A stretch of DNA of 64,000 nt from assembly GCA_030148915.1 (NCBI GenBank), contig JASBSN010000042.1, positions 25,388 to 89,387 on the forward strand, written 5' to 3'. Source of the stretch: Thiogranum sp. Lineage in GTDB: Bacteria; Pseudomonadota; Gammaproteobacteria; DSM-19610. The notes beneath the pieces were generated by a model. That model was not told the origin of the DNA. It searched no databases and worked only from the letters and a program-made list of their open reading frames with translations. Shown here piece by piece: positions 35,038 through 45,487 of this stretch. The position numbers and the translations under genes were made by a program. Position 1 is the first letter of the stretch, and every line of letters starts with the position of its first letter.

Positions 35038-36452
35038 GGTCGCACCTCTTTTTTGTCATCAACGAATGTGGTGAGCGGTTCGCCCGGAAACCCCGGCAGC
35101 GCCAACAGCGCTTCCAGGGCGATACGGTTTTCCCAGCCGGACTGCTCCAGGCTGATCTGCTCGAGGCGCTTGTTGACCCAGGTGGATTCCATATTAAGGA
35201 AGGTCAATGCCTGGATATCACCGCGGCCGTAGGCGCTACGCCCGCGATCGACGAGCGTTTTCAACCGGGGTAAATAGGTCTGCAAACTGTTCTGCTGACG
35301 CCGGAGGATCGTTTGCAGTTCCAGTAGTCGGTCGACATCCACCGCGGTCTGCGCCAGGCGCGCGCGGTACTCCGCGCGCAGCTGGTCGCGCGTCGCTCGC
35401 TCAATGGCAATAGGACCACGATTGCCGCTGAACAGCGGCAGCGTCAGGCTGACGCTCACACCGATGGTCTCGACATTGCCGGTATCGCGGGCACGGTTGA
35501 TGCCGATGCCCAGGGACGGAAACTGCGCCAGCACCGCCGCTCTCACACTGGCTTCCTGACTGGCATAACCGGCTTTCAGCGCCAATAGATCAGGTCTCAG
35601 CCGCGGCAACGCCGACAGTTGCTTGCGCGCCAGGGCGGCGGCCACAGGCGGCGGTTCGGTCAACGGTGATATGTCCACGTTCACCGCGGGATCCAGCCCC
35701 AGCAACAGGTTGAAATCATGCCGGGTCTGATTGTGCGTCTGTTCCAGCTGGTTGATCTGGCTCAACGTATCGACCAGTGCCGTCAGGTCCGTGCCATTGA
35801 CATCCAGGGTGAGATCACCGTCTTTTAGCGCCCGTGCCGAACGCCGATAGCGCTCCCGATAGAGGCCGCGCATACGCTGTAACAACGCCAGACGTTGTTG
35901 CTCGAGGCGCAGGCGCACCGCCAGAGAGCGGGCCTGCTGAATGACCTGCCATTCCTGCCAGAGCAGATCCAGACGGACTTTCTCCTGAGTCCGGCGCGTC
36001 GCTTCGCGGCGCGCCGGACGTGTTAGAAGGGGAATGATGTCGTAGCTGAGCCCCAACGACCACGCATTGACCAGGCCGGCCGTCTGGCCCGTCGGCTTGT
36101 CGAAGCCGGCACTGAGTTGGGGGTCAGGCAACAATCCGGCGGCAAACGCCTGCGCGTCGGCCACCGCCAGGCGCGCGCGTTGGGCACTGAGTTTGGGGTT
36201 ATTGAGGACGGCGAGAGTCCCCACCTCGGTAAGATCCAAGCCGTCAGCGGGATTGAACGGATGGGCCGTTTCAGTGGCGCCAGAGGCGGGCGCCGCCCCG
36301 ACGCGCAAACTGTGGAGATCCACCGCCAGCGGCGATCGCTCCTCGAGCGGCCGCGGCTGGTAAGTGGCACAGCCGCCCAACCACAGCAGGGTGACGGCCG
36401 CGGCCAACAATCGGCTTGCCGGCCCCGGTTGGACGGTCATCGCTTGACTCAC
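35034..36452 (-). CDS. TolC-family outer-membrane channel lipoprotein
   Basis: The 472-residue protein has a lipoprotein signal (LGGCATYQ) and two repeats of the outer-membrane efflux domain, with long helical stretches that form the periplasmic tunnel. Start GTG 36452 has GGGGA ahead. It is the first gene of the tripartite efflux operon, with the CATTACC palindrome about 190 bases upstream in the divergent promoter region. Confidence 0.92.
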   Translation of the reverse strand: MSQAMTVQPGPASRLLAAAVTLLWLGGCATYQPRPLEERSPLAVDLHSLRVGAAPASGATETAHPFNPADGLDLTEVGTLAVLNNPKLSAQRARLAVADAQAFAAGLLPDPQLSAGFDKPTGQTAGLVNAWSLGLSYDIIPLLTRPARREATRRTQEKVRLDLLWQEWQVIQQARSLAVRLRLEQQRLALLQRMRGLYRERYRRSARALKDGDLTLDVNGTDLTALVDTLSQINQLEQTHNQTRHDFNLLLGLDPAVNVDISPLTEPPPVAAALARKQLSALPRLRPDLLALKAGYASQEASVRAAVLAQFPSLGIGINRARDTGNVETIGVSVSLTLPLFSGNRGPIAIERATRDQLRAEYRARLAQTAVDVDRLLELQTILRRQQNSLQTYLPRLKTLVDRGRSAYGRGDIQALTFLNMESTWVNKRLEQISLEQSGWENRIALEALLALPGFPGEPLTTFVDDKKEVRP

Positions 36453-36642
36453 TTTGTGATCCCCTGAATAAATGCATCGAATCGGCCCAAGAGGCCGCCG
36501 AGCGATGGCCGCCTACCGGATCGACCGGATGACGCAAGGCCTGCGGGTTCTTCTGCTAGTGCTTCCGGCCACAGTATAGCCACATCCGAGACGCTGGCCA
36601 GCGGCCAGGAAAGGTGTGGATTGTGCCGTACAGCGCCCCCCC

Positions 36643-36670
36643 CCGGACATTACCATTCGGTAATCTCGGG
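36643..36670. promoter_or_regulatory. Second CATTACC-type operator, divergent RND/ICMT promoter region
   Basis: CATTACC-ATTC-GGTAAT repeats the core of the palindrome at 30889-30914. A half-site GGTAATGCGCGGG follows at 36681. The elements sit between the divergent tolC and ICMT-like genes, so they could control both. Confidence 0.6.
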
Positions 36671-36710
36671 TCAAGGCCGTGGTAATGCGCGGGTTGCTAA
36701 GCTTCCCGGC

Positions 36711-37400
36711 ATGAAACAACAAGATCAGCATTTCGCCAGCGGCGAACCGGCCTCCGATGTCACTGAGGTGCGCCTGAAACGCGCCCGCACCGTGCGCTTG
36801 TCGCTGCTGCGACGTACCCTCGTCGGAGTGATTATTACCAGCGGTGTCCTGCTGACCCCGCTCACCTCGCGCTGGCCCGGCACCCACCCGCTGCTACGCG
36901 ACCTCGTGCTTATGTCGGGCATGCTGCTGATCGTCTCGGGCGCGGCTTTGCGGCTCTGGGCCGGTCTCTATATCGGCGGGCACAAGGAACGGCGCCTGGT
37001 CACCGGCGGCCCCTACAGCTGCGTGCGCAACCCGCTCTATCTGGGCAATCTGCTCGCCGCCGGCGGCATCGCCCTGATCAGCGGGTCACCCTACGTGCTG
37101 GTCCTGACGCTCGGCGCCACCAGCGCGGTCTACCTTGCCACCATCCGGCAGGAGGAAGACAAGCTGCAACCGATCTTCGGCGCCGATTACCGTCGTTATT
37201 TGCAAGCCGCGCCAGCGCTGCTGCCGCGGCTCTCGGACATTCGCCGGTTGATCAGCGACACCACCCCCTGCAGCGTCACCCACTTCAGCCTCGCGCGCGA
37301 ACTCAAGCGCTGCCTGGGCCTGGTCGCCCTCGGCTTCACCGCCTTTCTCCTGGCGATGAGCTCGCCGCTACTGCACGCGCACCTACCCGCATTCCTCTGA
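36711..37400 (+). CDS. ICMT-like membrane methyltransferase
   Basis: The 229-residue protein has several hydrophobic segments and the isoprenylcysteine carboxyl methyltransferase-like pattern GPYSCVRNPLYLGN, then RQEEDKLQPIFGADYRRY. The family binds S-adenosylmethionine, but substrates in bacteria are mostly unknown. ATG 36711 is the start; GGAG-like RBS is weak. It is divergent from the efflux operon and shares its operator region. Confidence 0.88.
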   Translation: MKQQDQHFASGEPASDVTEVRLKRARTVRLSLLRRTLVGVIITSGVLLTPLTSRWPGTHPLLRDLVLMSGMLLIVSGAALRLWAGLYIGGHKERRLVTGGPYSCVRNPLYLGNLLAAGGIALISGSPYVLVLTLGATSAVYLATIRQEEDKLQPIFGADYRRYLQAAPALLPRLSDIRRLISDTTPCSVTHFSLARELKRCLGLVALGFTAFLLAMSSPLLHAHLPAFL

Positions 37401-37493
37401 CTCACCTGCGCGGGCGGCGGCCCGCCGCCCTGATCCGTCCGCCAACTATCTGGCATAATGGCCGCTTATCTGCGGATCCGTACGGGACATTAC

Positions 37494-39545
37494 ATGCCGG
37501 AACACCCACGCACCATGCTGGTCACCAGCGCCCTCCCCTATGCCAACGGCTCGATCCATCTGGGGCACCTGGTGGAGTACATTCAGACCGACATCTGGGT
37601 GCGCTTTCAGAAAATGCGCGGCCACGACTGTGTGTATGTCTGCGCCGACGATGCCCACGGCACGCCGATCATGTTGCGCGCCCAGCACGAAGGCATCGAG
37701 CCGGAGGCGCTGATCGCCAGAGTGGCCGCCGAGCACCGCGCCGATTTTGCCGATTTCCTCATCGACTTCGACAACTATCACAGCACCCATTCGGATGAAA
37801 ACCGCGCGCTGTCGACGCTGATATATACCCGTCTGTGTGAGGCTGGACACATCGAAACGGCCACCATCACGCAGGCCTACGATCCCCAAAAGCACATGTT
37901 TCTCCCCGACCGCTTCATCAAAGGCGAGTGCCCGCGCTGCGGCGCCGCCGACCAGTATGGCGATTCCTGCGAGGTCTGCGGCGCCACCTACTCACCGACC
38001 GAGCTGAAGCATCCGGTTTCGGCGGTTTCCGGCGCCACCCCGGTGGAAAAACAATCCCTGCACTACTTCTTCAAACTGGCGGATTTCGAGGACGAACTGC
38101 GCACCTGGACCACCGCCGGGCACCTGCAGCCGGAAGTCAGCAACAAACTCGGCGAATGGTTCAACGATGGCCTGCGCAACTGGGACATCTCCCGCGATGC
38201 GCCCTATTTCGGCTTCGAAATCCCCGCGGCGCCGGGCAAGTATTTTTATGTCTGGCTGGACGCCCCCATCGGTTACCTGGCCAGCTTCAAGCAGTACTGC
38301 GAGCGCACCGGCCGGGATTTCGATGCATACCTGAAAGCGGACAGCCAGAACGAGCTGTACCATTTCATCGGCAAAGACATTATTTATTTCCACGCGCTGT
38401 TTTGGCCGGCGATGCTGAGCGGGGCCCAGTTACGTACCCCCACGGCGGTCTTCGCCCACGGCTTTCTCACCGTGGACGGCCAGAAAATGTCCAAGTCGCG
38501 CGGCACCTTCATCAAGGCGCGCACCTATCTGGATCACCTGAACCCGGAGTATCTGCGCTACTACTTCGCCGCCAAATTGGACAGCGGCATTGGCGACATC
38601 GATCTGAACCTGGAGGACTTCACCCAGCGGGTCAACAGTGATCTGGTCGGCAAATACGTCAACATCGCCAGCCGCAGCGCCAATTTTATTGTCAAACTGT
38701 TTGACGGTCGGCTGCTCGCAGTCGACGAATTCGGGGAAGATCAGGCAGCGACAACTAACTACCTGGCGAGCATTGATAATCAGGCGCGTGAGATTGCCGG
38801 CCTGTATGAGGCACGCGAATACAGCCAGGCCATGCGCAAGATCATGGAAATCGCCGCGGCCATTAATCAGGACTTCGATGAACAGGAGCCGTGGAAGCTG
38901 GCTAAGGATGAGGCGCAGCATGAACGGCTGCACAGGGTCTGTTCGCGCATTCTGCACGGTTTTTACCGGGTGTCGATTTTCCTTGCGCCGGTACTGCCCG
39001 GCATCACGTCGCGGGTGGCCACGGAGTTGTTCGGCCAGCCGCGCAACCTCACCTGGGCTGACTTGGACCCAGCACGCTTCCCGACCCGCATTAACAAATT
39101 CAAACACCTCGCTCAGCGTATCGAGGCCGACAAGGTACAAGCCATGATCGATGCATCCAAACAGGATCTCACTGACATCGAGGCGCCGACCGGCACCCCG
39201 GGCGCCGAACCGATTGCCGAGACCATCAGCTTTGACGATTTCGCCAAACTGGATCTGCGCATAGCGCGCATTATCAGAGCCGAAGCCGTACCCGAGGCCG
39301 ATAAGCTGCTGCGCCTGACATTGGATCTGGGCGGGGATACCCGCAACGTCTTTGCGGGCATCAAAAGCGCCTATCGGCCCGAGGATCTGGAAGGCAAGTT
39401 GACGGTCGTGGTCGCCAACCTGGCCCCGCGCAAAATGCGCTTCGGCGTTTCCGAAGGCATGGTGCTGGCGGCCGGCCCCGGCGGCAGCGAGCTGTATATA
39501 CTTGAGCCACATCAAGGCGCGCAACCGGGCATGCGGGTCAAATAG
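37494..39545 (+). CDS. metG: Methionyl-tRNA synthetase
   Basis: The 683-residue protein starts with [21 protein letters not shown] (HIGH-type motif HLGH), has a two-knuckle zinc site [19 protein letters not shown], the KMSKS loop ([12 protein letters not shown]) and a C-terminal tRNA-binding (EMAP-like) domain from about residue 580. ATG 37494 is preferred to 37458 because the family starts close to this point. It lies just upstream of rnf, but has no obvious link. Confidence 0.97.
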   Translation: MPEHPRTMLVTSALPYANGSIHLGHLVEYIQTDIWVRFQKMRGHDCVYVCADDAHGTPIMLRAQHEGIEPEALIARVAAEHRADFADFLIDFDNYHSTHSDENRALSTLIYTRLCEAGHIETATITQAYDPQKHMFLPDRFIKGECPRCGAADQYGDSCEVCGATYSPTELKHPVSAVSGATPVEKQSLHYFFKLADFEDELRTWTTAGHLQPEVSNKLGEWFNDGLRNWDISRDAPYFGFEIPAAPGKYFYVWLDAPIGYLASFKQYCERTGRDFDAYLKADSQNELYHFIGKDIIYFHALFWPAMLSGAQLRTPTAVFAHGFLTVDGQKMSKSRGTFIKARTYLDHLNPEYLRYYFAAKLDSGIGDIDLNLEDFTQRVNSDLVGKYVNIASRSANFIVKLFDGRLLAVDEFGEDQAATTNYLASIDNQAREIAGLYEAREYSQAMRKIMEIAAAINQDFDEQEPWKLAKDEAQHERLHRVCSRILHGFYRVSIFLAPVLPGITSRVATELFGQPRNLTWADLDPARFPTRINKFKHLAQRIEADKVQAMIDASKQDLTDIEAPTGTPGAEPIAETISFDDFAKLDLRIARIIRAEAVPEADKLLRLTLDLGGDTRNVFAGIKSAYRPEDLEGKLTVVVANLAPRKMRFGVSEGMVLAAGPGGSELYILEPHQGAQPGMRVK

Positions 39546-39652
39546 GCGTCCGTCCCAACCGTGCCGGGAACGCGACAATGGCCCGTAAATCACCGAAAAT
39601 CCGGGCGGTTAATCACCCTGTGCCGGCTTTAATCTGGGTTACCATCTGAGCC

Positions 39653-40234
39653 ATGAGCGAACTCGCCCTTATTCTCGTCAGCACCGTGCTGGTGAACAAC
39701 TTCGTGCTGGTGAAGTTCCTCGGCCTGTGCCCCTTTATGGGCGTGTCGCGCAACATCGAGACCGCCACCGGCATGGCGCTGGCGACCACCTTCGTGCTGA
39801 CGCTCTCCTCGGTGTGCAGCTATCTGGCCAATGAATACCTGCTGGCACCACTGGGCCTGGAATATTTGCGCACCATCACCTTCATTCTGGTCATCGCCGT
39901 GGTGGTGCAGTTCACCGAAATGGTGGTGCACAAGACAAGCCCGCTGCTCTACCAGGTGCTGGGCATTTTCCTGCCGCTGATCACCACCAACTGCGCCGTA
40001 CTGGGTGTGGCCCTGCTGAACGTGCAGGAACGCCACGGCTTTCTCGAGTCAGCGGTCTACGGCTTCGGCGCCGCTGTCGGTTTCTCCCTGGTGATGATTC
40101 TGTTCGCCGGCATCCGCGAACGCGTCGCCGTGGCAGACGTGCCCGAGGCCTTCAAAGGCTCGGCCATCGCCCTGGTGACCGCCGGTCTGATGTCACTGGC
40201 GTTCATGGGCTTTTCCGGGCTGATCAAGGGTTAG
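39653..40234 (+). CDS. rnfA: Electron transport complex subunit RnfA
   Basis: The 193-residue membrane protein has six helices and starts [32 protein letters not shown]. It is the paralogue of RnfE, and together they hold a membrane [2Fe-2S] site in solved Rnf/Nqr structures. First gene of rnfABCDGE, which couples ferredoxin oxidation to NAD with ion transport. Confidence 0.97.
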   Translation: MSELALILVSTVLVNNFVLVKFLGLCPFMGVSRNIETATGMALATTFVLTLSSVCSYLANEYLLAPLGLEYLRTITFILVIAVVVQFTEMVVHKTSPLLYQVLGIFLPLITTNCAVLGVALLNVQERHGFLESAVYGFGAAVGFSLVMILFAGIRERVAVADVPEAFKGSAIALVTAGLMSLAFMGFSGLIKG

Positions 40235-40242
40235 GCGCAGCG

Positions 40243-40806
40243 ATGCTTACCGCGATTATCGCGCTCGGTACCCTGGCGGCTGTGTTCGGGCTACTGCTGG
40301 GTTATTCGGCCATCCGCTTTCGCGTCGAAGGCGATCCAATAGTGGAACGGATCGACGCACTGCTGCCGCAGACGCAGTGCGGGCAGTGCGGCTTCGCCGG
40401 CTGTCGACCCTACGCCGAAGCCATCGCCGGTGGCGAGGCCGATATCAACCAGTGCCCACCGGGCGGTGATGCCGGCATCCAGGCACTGGCCGAACTGCTG
40501 GGCGTAGAGCCCAAACCGCTGAACGCCGAACACGGTGAACACACCGAGTTGCGCCTGGCGGTCATTGACGAACAGACTTGCATCGGCTGCACCCTGTGCA
40601 TTCAGGCCTGTCCGGTAGACGCCATCCTCGGCGCCGCCAAACAAATGCATACGGTGATCGCCAGCGAGTGCACCGGCTGCGATCTGTGCGTAGCGCCCTG
40701 TCCGGTGGATTGCATTCATATGCTTGCGCCCGGACAGGTCATCGCCACCTGGAAGTGGCCGTACCCCGGCAGCGAGCAGCGCTTGACGGCGGGCGACAGC
40801 GCCTGA
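40243..40806 (+). CDS. rnfB: Electron transport complex subunit RnfB
   Basis: The 187-residue protein has an N-terminal membrane helix, an Fe-S domain with [17 protein letters not shown], and two [4Fe-4S] sites [14 protein letters not shown] and [15 protein letters not shown]. It is the ferredoxin-entry subunit. The stop overlaps the rnfC start (TGATG). Confidence 0.96.
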   Translation: MLTAIIALGTLAAVFGLLLGYSAIRFRVEGDPIVERIDALLPQTQCGQCGFAGCRPYAEAIAGGEADINQCPPGGDAGIQALAELLGVEPKPLNAEHGEHTELRLAVIDEQTCIGCTLCIQACPVDAILGAAKQMHTVIASECTGCDLCVAPCPVDCIHMLAPGQVIATWKWPYPGSEQRLTAGDSA

Positions 40807-42422
40807 TGATCGAAATCCTCGAACAGCCTCGGCAGATTTTCGGCGGCCTGCGCCTGGCCGCCAACAAGGCGCAGTCGCTGCGCACGCCCTTGCGCAGCGC
40901 ACCGCTGCCGGAACGCCTGATCGTGCCGCTCAGCCAGCACATCGGCGAACCCGCCGAAACACTGGTGCAGGTCGGTGACAAAGTTCTCAAGGGACAGCCC
41001 ATCGCCCGCTCGTTGAACTACATCAGCGCGCCCGTGCATGCCCCCACCTCCGGCACTGTCACCGATATCGGCGAGTATGCCGTTCCTCATCCCTCGGGCC
41101 TGAAGGCCACGTGCGTGGTGATTCATGCCGACGGCGCGGACCGTAGCGCCGACACCGGCCTGAAAATGGACGACGTATTTTGCGCCGACCCCGCCGACAT
41201 TCGCCAGCGCGTACGCGAGGCCGGCATCGTCGGTCTGGGCGGGGCGGGATTCCCCACCGCCGTCAAGCTCAACCCGGGGCGCCCGGTCGAGCTGCTGGTG
41301 ATCAACGCCGCCGAATGCGAACCCTACATCAGCTGTGACGAAGCGCTGATGTGTGAGCGCACCGCCGAGGTCATCGACGGCGTACGTATCATGCGCCATG
41401 CCTTGCAGGCCCAACAGGTGGTGATCGGCGTAGAGGACAACATGCCGCGCGCTGTTGACTGTTTGCGGCGGGGTCTGGAGGCGGCCGGCGAGCGCGACAT
41501 CCGGTTGCTGGCGGTACCGACGGTGTATCCGGCGGGCGGTGAAAAGCAGTTGATCTATGCGCTGACCGGCAAAGAGATCCCCAGCCAGGGGCTGCCCGCC
41601 GATCTCGGCATGGTCTGCCATAATGTCGGCACCGCCGCGGCCGTCGCCCGTGCGCTGTTGCAGGGCGAACCACTGATATCGCGTATCGTCACCATCACCG
41701 GCGCCGGAGTGAGTCAGCCGTGCAACCTCGAAGTGCGCATTGGCACCCCCATCGCCGATGTCATTGCCAGCTGCGGCGGCTACACCGAACAGGCCGCGCA
41801 TCTGCTGATGGGCGGACCGATGATGGGCATTCCACTGCCCAACGACCGCATGCCGGTCATCAAGACCAGCAACTGTCTGCTCGCCGCGAGCGTCGAGGAA
41901 ATACCGCCCCCGCCGGCGGCCCTGCCGTGTATCCGCTGCGCTCGGTGCACCGAGGTCTGTCCAGCCTACCTGCTGCCGCAACAGCTGTTCTGGTATGCCC
42001 GCAGCCGCGATTTCGACAAGGTGCAGGACTACAATCTGTTTGACTGTATTGAGTGCGGCTGCTGCGCCCGGGTCTGTCCCAGCCACATTCCGCTGGTGCA
42101 GTACTACCGCTTCGCCAAAACCGAAATCTGGGATCTGGAACGTCAGCGCACCAAGGCCGACCTGGCGCGTCAGCGCCATGAGTTCCGTGTGGAACGCCTC
42201 GAACGTGAGAAAAAAGCCCTCGAAGAGCGCCGCGCGGCAGCCAAAAAAGGTCTGGCGGCGCGGCCCAAAAGCGGCGATGCCGAAGCCAAGAAAGCTGAAA
42301 TCGCCGCGGCATTGGCGCGCGTCAAAGGCAAAAAAACGCAGCCGGCGACGGTCTCCGCCATGCGCGGGAGCGCCGACAGCGAACAAGGCCCCGGCAGCGA
42401 CACCGGGAGCGACAGCCGGTAA
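40806..42422 (+). CDS. rnfC: Electron transport complex subunit RnfC
   Basis: The 538-residue protein has an NqrA-like N-terminus, the flavin/NAD site GLGGAGFPTAVKL, then two [4Fe-4S] motifs (CIRCARCTEVCP and CIECGCCARVCP), and a Lys/Glu/Ala-rich coiled C-terminal tail (EREKKALEERRAAAKKG). ATG 40806 is the start; the ORF-track extension overlaps rnfB. Confidence 0.97.
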   Translation: MIEILEQPRQIFGGLRLAANKAQSLRTPLRSAPLPERLIVPLSQHIGEPAETLVQVGDKVLKGQPIARSLNYISAPVHAPTSGTVTDIGEYAVPHPSGLKATCVVIHADGADRSADTGLKMDDVFCADPADIRQRVREAGIVGLGGAGFPTAVKLNPGRPVELLVINAAECEPYISCDEALMCERTAEVIDGVRIMRHALQAQQVVIGVEDNMPRAVDCLRRGLEAAGERDIRLLAVPTVYPAGGEKQLIYALTGKEIPSQGLPADLGMVCHNVGTAAAVARALLQGEPLISRIVTITGAGVSQPCNLEVRIGTPIADVIASCGGYTEQAAHLLMGGPMMGIPLPNDRMPVIKTSNCLLAASVEEIPPPPAALPCIRCARCTEVCPAYLLPQQLFWYARSRDFDKVQDYNLFDCIECGCCARVCPSHIPLVQYYRFAKTEIWDLERQRTKADLARQRHEFRVERLEREKKALEERRAAAKKGLAARPKSGDAEAKKAEIAAALARVKGKKTQPATVSAMRGSADSEQGPGSDTGSDSR

Positions 42423-43459
42423 TGGATTTTCCGACCCAGAGCTCACCTTATTTACCGGTCGATAACGGCGTCGGCCGCCTCATGGCCCGCGTCTCGGTGG
42501 CCTTGTTGCCGGGCGCGCTGTGCCTGTTCTGGTTTTTTGGCTGGGGGGTGGTGTTCAATCTGCTCATCAGCACATTAACAGCACTCGGCGCCGAAGCCCT
42601 CATGTTGCTGCTGCGCCGGCGTCCGGTAAAAGCCTCGCTGTTGGACGGCAGCGCGCTGCTCACCGGCCTGCTGCTGGCACTGACGCTGCCGCCCCTGGCG
42701 CCCTGGTGGCTACCGATGCTGGGCGCAGGATTCGCCATCGTTGTCGCCAAGCACCTTTACGGCGGACTGGGATACAACCCGTTCAACCCGGCCATGGTCG
42801 GCTTCGTGGTGCTGATCATTTCCTTCCCGCTGCAGATGACGCTGTGGCCGCCACCGCAGGGTCTGCAGCACGACTACGCGCTGCACTTCGGCGACACCCT
42901 GCAACTGGTATTCGGCGGTACGCTGCCCGAAGGCCGCGCGCTTGACAGCCTGACCATGGCCACGCCGCTGGATAACGCCAAAACCCAGTTCGGGCTCGAC
43001 TACACCTGGAGTGAAATCACCGCCACGCCGTTGTTCGGCCGCTTTGGCGGCTACGGCTGGGAATGGATCAACCTGGCCTACCTCGCCGGCGGCCTGTGGC
43101 TGTGGCGCAAACGCGCTATCCAGTGGCAGATCCCCACCGGCATGCTGGGCGCCCTGTTCACCATAGCGCTCCTGTTTTTCATCGCCGACAGCGACAGCTT
43201 CGGTTCCCCGCTGTTTCATCTGTTCAGCGGCGCCACCATGCTCGGGGCGTTTTTCATTGCCACCGACCCGGTATCCGCGGCGACCACGCCGCGCGGGCGT
43301 CTGTACTACGGCGCCGGCATCGGCGTCCTCACCTACGCGATTCGCACCTGGGGCGGTTATCCGGACGCCATCGCCTTCTCGGTGTTGCTGATGAACATGG
43401 CCGCACCCACCATTGACTATTACACCCAGCCGCGGGTTTTCGGGCACCCGGATAAATAA
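42422..43459 (+). CDS. rnfD: Electron transport complex subunit RnfD
   Basis: The 345-residue membrane protein is an NqrB/RnfD subunit. The covalent FMN attachment motif S-G-A-T is present in LFSGATMLGAFFIATDP (Thr is the FMN site). Shares the base A42422 with the end of rnfC and is followed by rnfG after 6 bases. Confidence 0.96.
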   Translation: MDFPTQSSPYLPVDNGVGRLMARVSVALLPGALCLFWFFGWGVVFNLLISTLTALGAEALMLLLRRRPVKASLLDGSALLTGLLLALTLPPLAPWWLPMLGAGFAIVVAKHLYGGLGYNPFNPAMVGFVVLIISFPLQMTLWPPPQGLQHDYALHFGDTLQLVFGGTLPEGRALDSLTMATPLDNAKTQFGLDYTWSEITATPLFGRFGGYGWEWINLAYLAGGLWLWRKRAIQWQIPTGMLGALFTIALLFFIADSDSFGSPLFHLFSGATMLGAFFIATDPVSAATTPRGRLYYGAGIGVLTYAIRTWGGYPDAIAFSVLLMNMAAPTIDYYTQPRVFGHPDK

Positions 43460-43465
43460 CCACCA

Positions 43466-44098
43466 ATGCGTTATCGACCCATTGTCATTTCCGCCGTCCT
43501 TCTGTTTCTGTTCGCCGTGCTCGGCAGCGGTCTGGTGGCCTTCATGCACGACAACACCGCCGCACGGATTGCCGAAAACCAGCGCCGCGCGCTGCTGAGA
43601 AGCCTCAACGAACTGGTCCCGCGCGACCAGTACGACAATGATATCTATACCGATATTATCTATGTCCGCGACGCGGAACTGCTGGGTACCCGCGACCCGG
43701 TGCCGGTCTATCGCGCGCGCCTGAACGGCTGGCCGGTCGCCGCGGTGTTCGCGCCGCTGGCGCCCGACGGCTACAACGGCAATATCCGCCTGCTGGTCGC
43801 GGTGAAGATGGACGGCACCCTGGCCGGCGTGCGCGTTTTGGCGCATCGCGAAACACCCGGTCTCGGTGATCATATCGAGAGCGAGCGTTCCGACTGGATC
43901 CTCGGCTTTAACGGCAAATCGCTGCGCCATCCCAGCGTGGAAAACTGGAAAGTGAAGCGCGACGGGGGTGTCTTCGATCAATTTACCGGCGCCACCATTA
44001 CACCGCGAGCGGTCGTGGCAGCCGTCAAGAACACCCTGTTATACTATCGCGCACACGGACAGAGCCTGTTCGAAAAGCATCCTGCGAAGGCCTCATGA
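43466..44098 (+). CDS. rnfG: Electron transport complex subunit RnfG
   Basis: The 210-residue protein has one N-terminal membrane helix and a periplasmic FMN-binding domain with the covalent flavin motif TGATITP in [14 protein letters not shown]. Overlaps rnfE by 4 bases. Confidence 0.96.
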   Translation: MRYRPIVISAVLLFLFAVLGSGLVAFMHDNTAARIAENQRRALLRSLNELVPRDQYDNDIYTDIIYVRDAELLGTRDPVPVYRARLNGWPVAAVFAPLAPDGYNGNIRLLVAVKMDGTLAGVRVLAHRETPGLGDHIESERSDWILGFNGKSLRHPSVENWKVKRDGGVFDQFTGATITPRAVVAAVKNTLLYYRAHGQSLFEKHPAKAS

Positions 44099-44775
44099 GC
44101 AACTACGGAACTATTATGCGCGACGGTCTGTGGACCAACAACGTCGGCCTGGTACAGCTGCTGGGCTTGTGCCCGCTGCTGGCGGTGACCGGCACCTTTA
44201 TCAACGGCCTGGGCCTGGGTCTGGCGACGTTGGTCACGCTGGTGGCCTCGAACGTCATTATTTCGCTGATCCGCAACCTGGTCCGCCCGGAAGTGCGTAT
44301 TCCGGTGTTCGTGTTGGTGATCGCCTCGGTGGTCACCGTTATCGAGCTGACGATGAGCGCCTACCTGTACGGCCTGTATAAAGTGCTCGGCATTTTCATT
44401 CCGCTGATCGTCACCAACTGCTCAATTATTGGCCGGGCAGAGGCGTTTGCCTCCAAAAACAACGTCGGGCGCGCCTTTGTCGATGGACTGAGTATGGGGC
44501 TGGGTTTTCTCCTCGTGCTGGTCACGCTCGGTGGCCTGCGTGAAGCGGTCGGTCAGGGAACCCTGTTTTCGGGGGCTCATCTGATGTTCGGGGAAGCTGC
44601 GCGCACTTGGACGCTAACCCTGATTGGCGACTACAGCGGTTTTCTGCTGGCCGTGCTCCCCCCGGGCGCTTTTATCGGGCTCGGTCTGCTGATCGCCCTG
44701 AAAAACGTCATCGAAAGGCCCGCACAGCGCCGCCCGGCAGCTGTCGCTTTGAAGGACGCTGCCAGCGCTGCCTGA
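44095..44775 (+). CDS. rnfE: Electron transport complex subunit RnfE
   Basis: The 226-residue membrane protein has six helices, starts with [20 protein letters not shown] and has [15 protein letters not shown]. It is the RnfA paralogue. It is followed by nth after 7 bases, the same order as in E. coli. Confidence 0.96.
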   Translation: MSNYGTIMRDGLWTNNVGLVQLLGLCPLLAVTGTFINGLGLGLATLVTLVASNVIISLIRNLVRPEVRIPVFVLVIASVVTVIELTMSAYLYGLYKVLGIFIPLIVTNCSIIGRAEAFASKNNVGRAFVDGLSMGLGFLLVLVTLGGLREAVGQGTLFSGAHLMFGEAARTWTLTLIGDYSGFLLAVLPPGAFIGLGLLIALKNVIERPAQRRPAAVALKDAASAA

Positions 44776-44782
44776 ATGCGCC

Positions 44783-45418
44783 ATGAACAAACTCAAGCGC
44801 ACCGAGATTTTCACCCGTTTGCGACATGACAATCCGCACCCCGCCACCGAACTTGAATACACCAACCCCTACCAGCTGCTGGTGGCGGTAACCCTCTCGG
44901 CGCAGGCCACCGATGTCGGGGTCAACAAAGCCACTCGGGCGCTGTTTCAAAAAGTGCGCACCCCACAGGCCCTGCTCAAGCTTGGCGAGACCGGGCTGAA
45001 GGAATATATAAAAACCATCGGCCTGTTCAACACCAAGGCCAGGAATCTGATCGCCGCCGCGCGGATTCTGGTCAGGGAGCATAATGGCGAAGTGCCCGCC
45101 ACCCGCGAGGCGCTCGAAGCGCTGCCCGGCGTCGGGCGCAAAACCGCCAATGTCGTTCTCAACACCGCCTTCGGACAGCCGACCATCGCCGTCGATACGC
45201 ATATTTTCCGCGTTTCCAACCGCACCGGTATCGCTCCGGGAAAAAATGTCAACGAAGTCGAGCGCCGGCTGGAGCGCTGCGTACCGGAGGCGTTCAGGCA
45301 AGATGCGCATCACTGGCTGATTCTGCACGGGCGCTATACCTGCGTGGCGCGCACTCCGCGTTGCGGCAGCTGCACCATCGAGGACTTGTGCGAATACCGG
45401 CACAAGACAGAACTCTGA
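44783..45418 (+). CDS. nth: Endonuclease III
   Basis: The 211-residue DNA glycosylase/AP lyase removes oxidised pyrimidines. It has the helix-hairpin-helix LPGVGRKTANVVL with the catalytic Lys, the catalytic Asp in VDTHIFRVSNR, and the C-terminal [4Fe-4S] cluster loop CVARTPRCGSCTIEDLC (C-x6-C-x2-C-x5-C type). Translationally close to rnfE. Confidence 0.97.
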   Translation: MNKLKRTEIFTRLRHDNPHPATELEYTNPYQLLVAVTLSAQATDVGVNKATRALFQKVRTPQALLKLGETGLKEYIKTIGLFNTKARNLIAAARILVREHNGEVPATREALEALPGVGRKTANVVLNTAFGQPTIAVDTHIFRVSNRTGIAPGKNVNEVERRLERCVPEAFRQDAHHWLILHGRYTCVARTPRCGSCTIEDLCEYRHKTEL

Positions 45419-45487
45419 CATACGTCGGCCAGAAACTGCGCTTGCCGTGCCTTCGCCCGTCCGCCTGAGCTTCCACGTGAGCTGAGC

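Noticed and set aside
40578-40805. N-terminal extension of rnfC in the ORF track
   Set aside because: It overlaps rnfB out of frame; the ATG at 40806 gives the family N-terminus.
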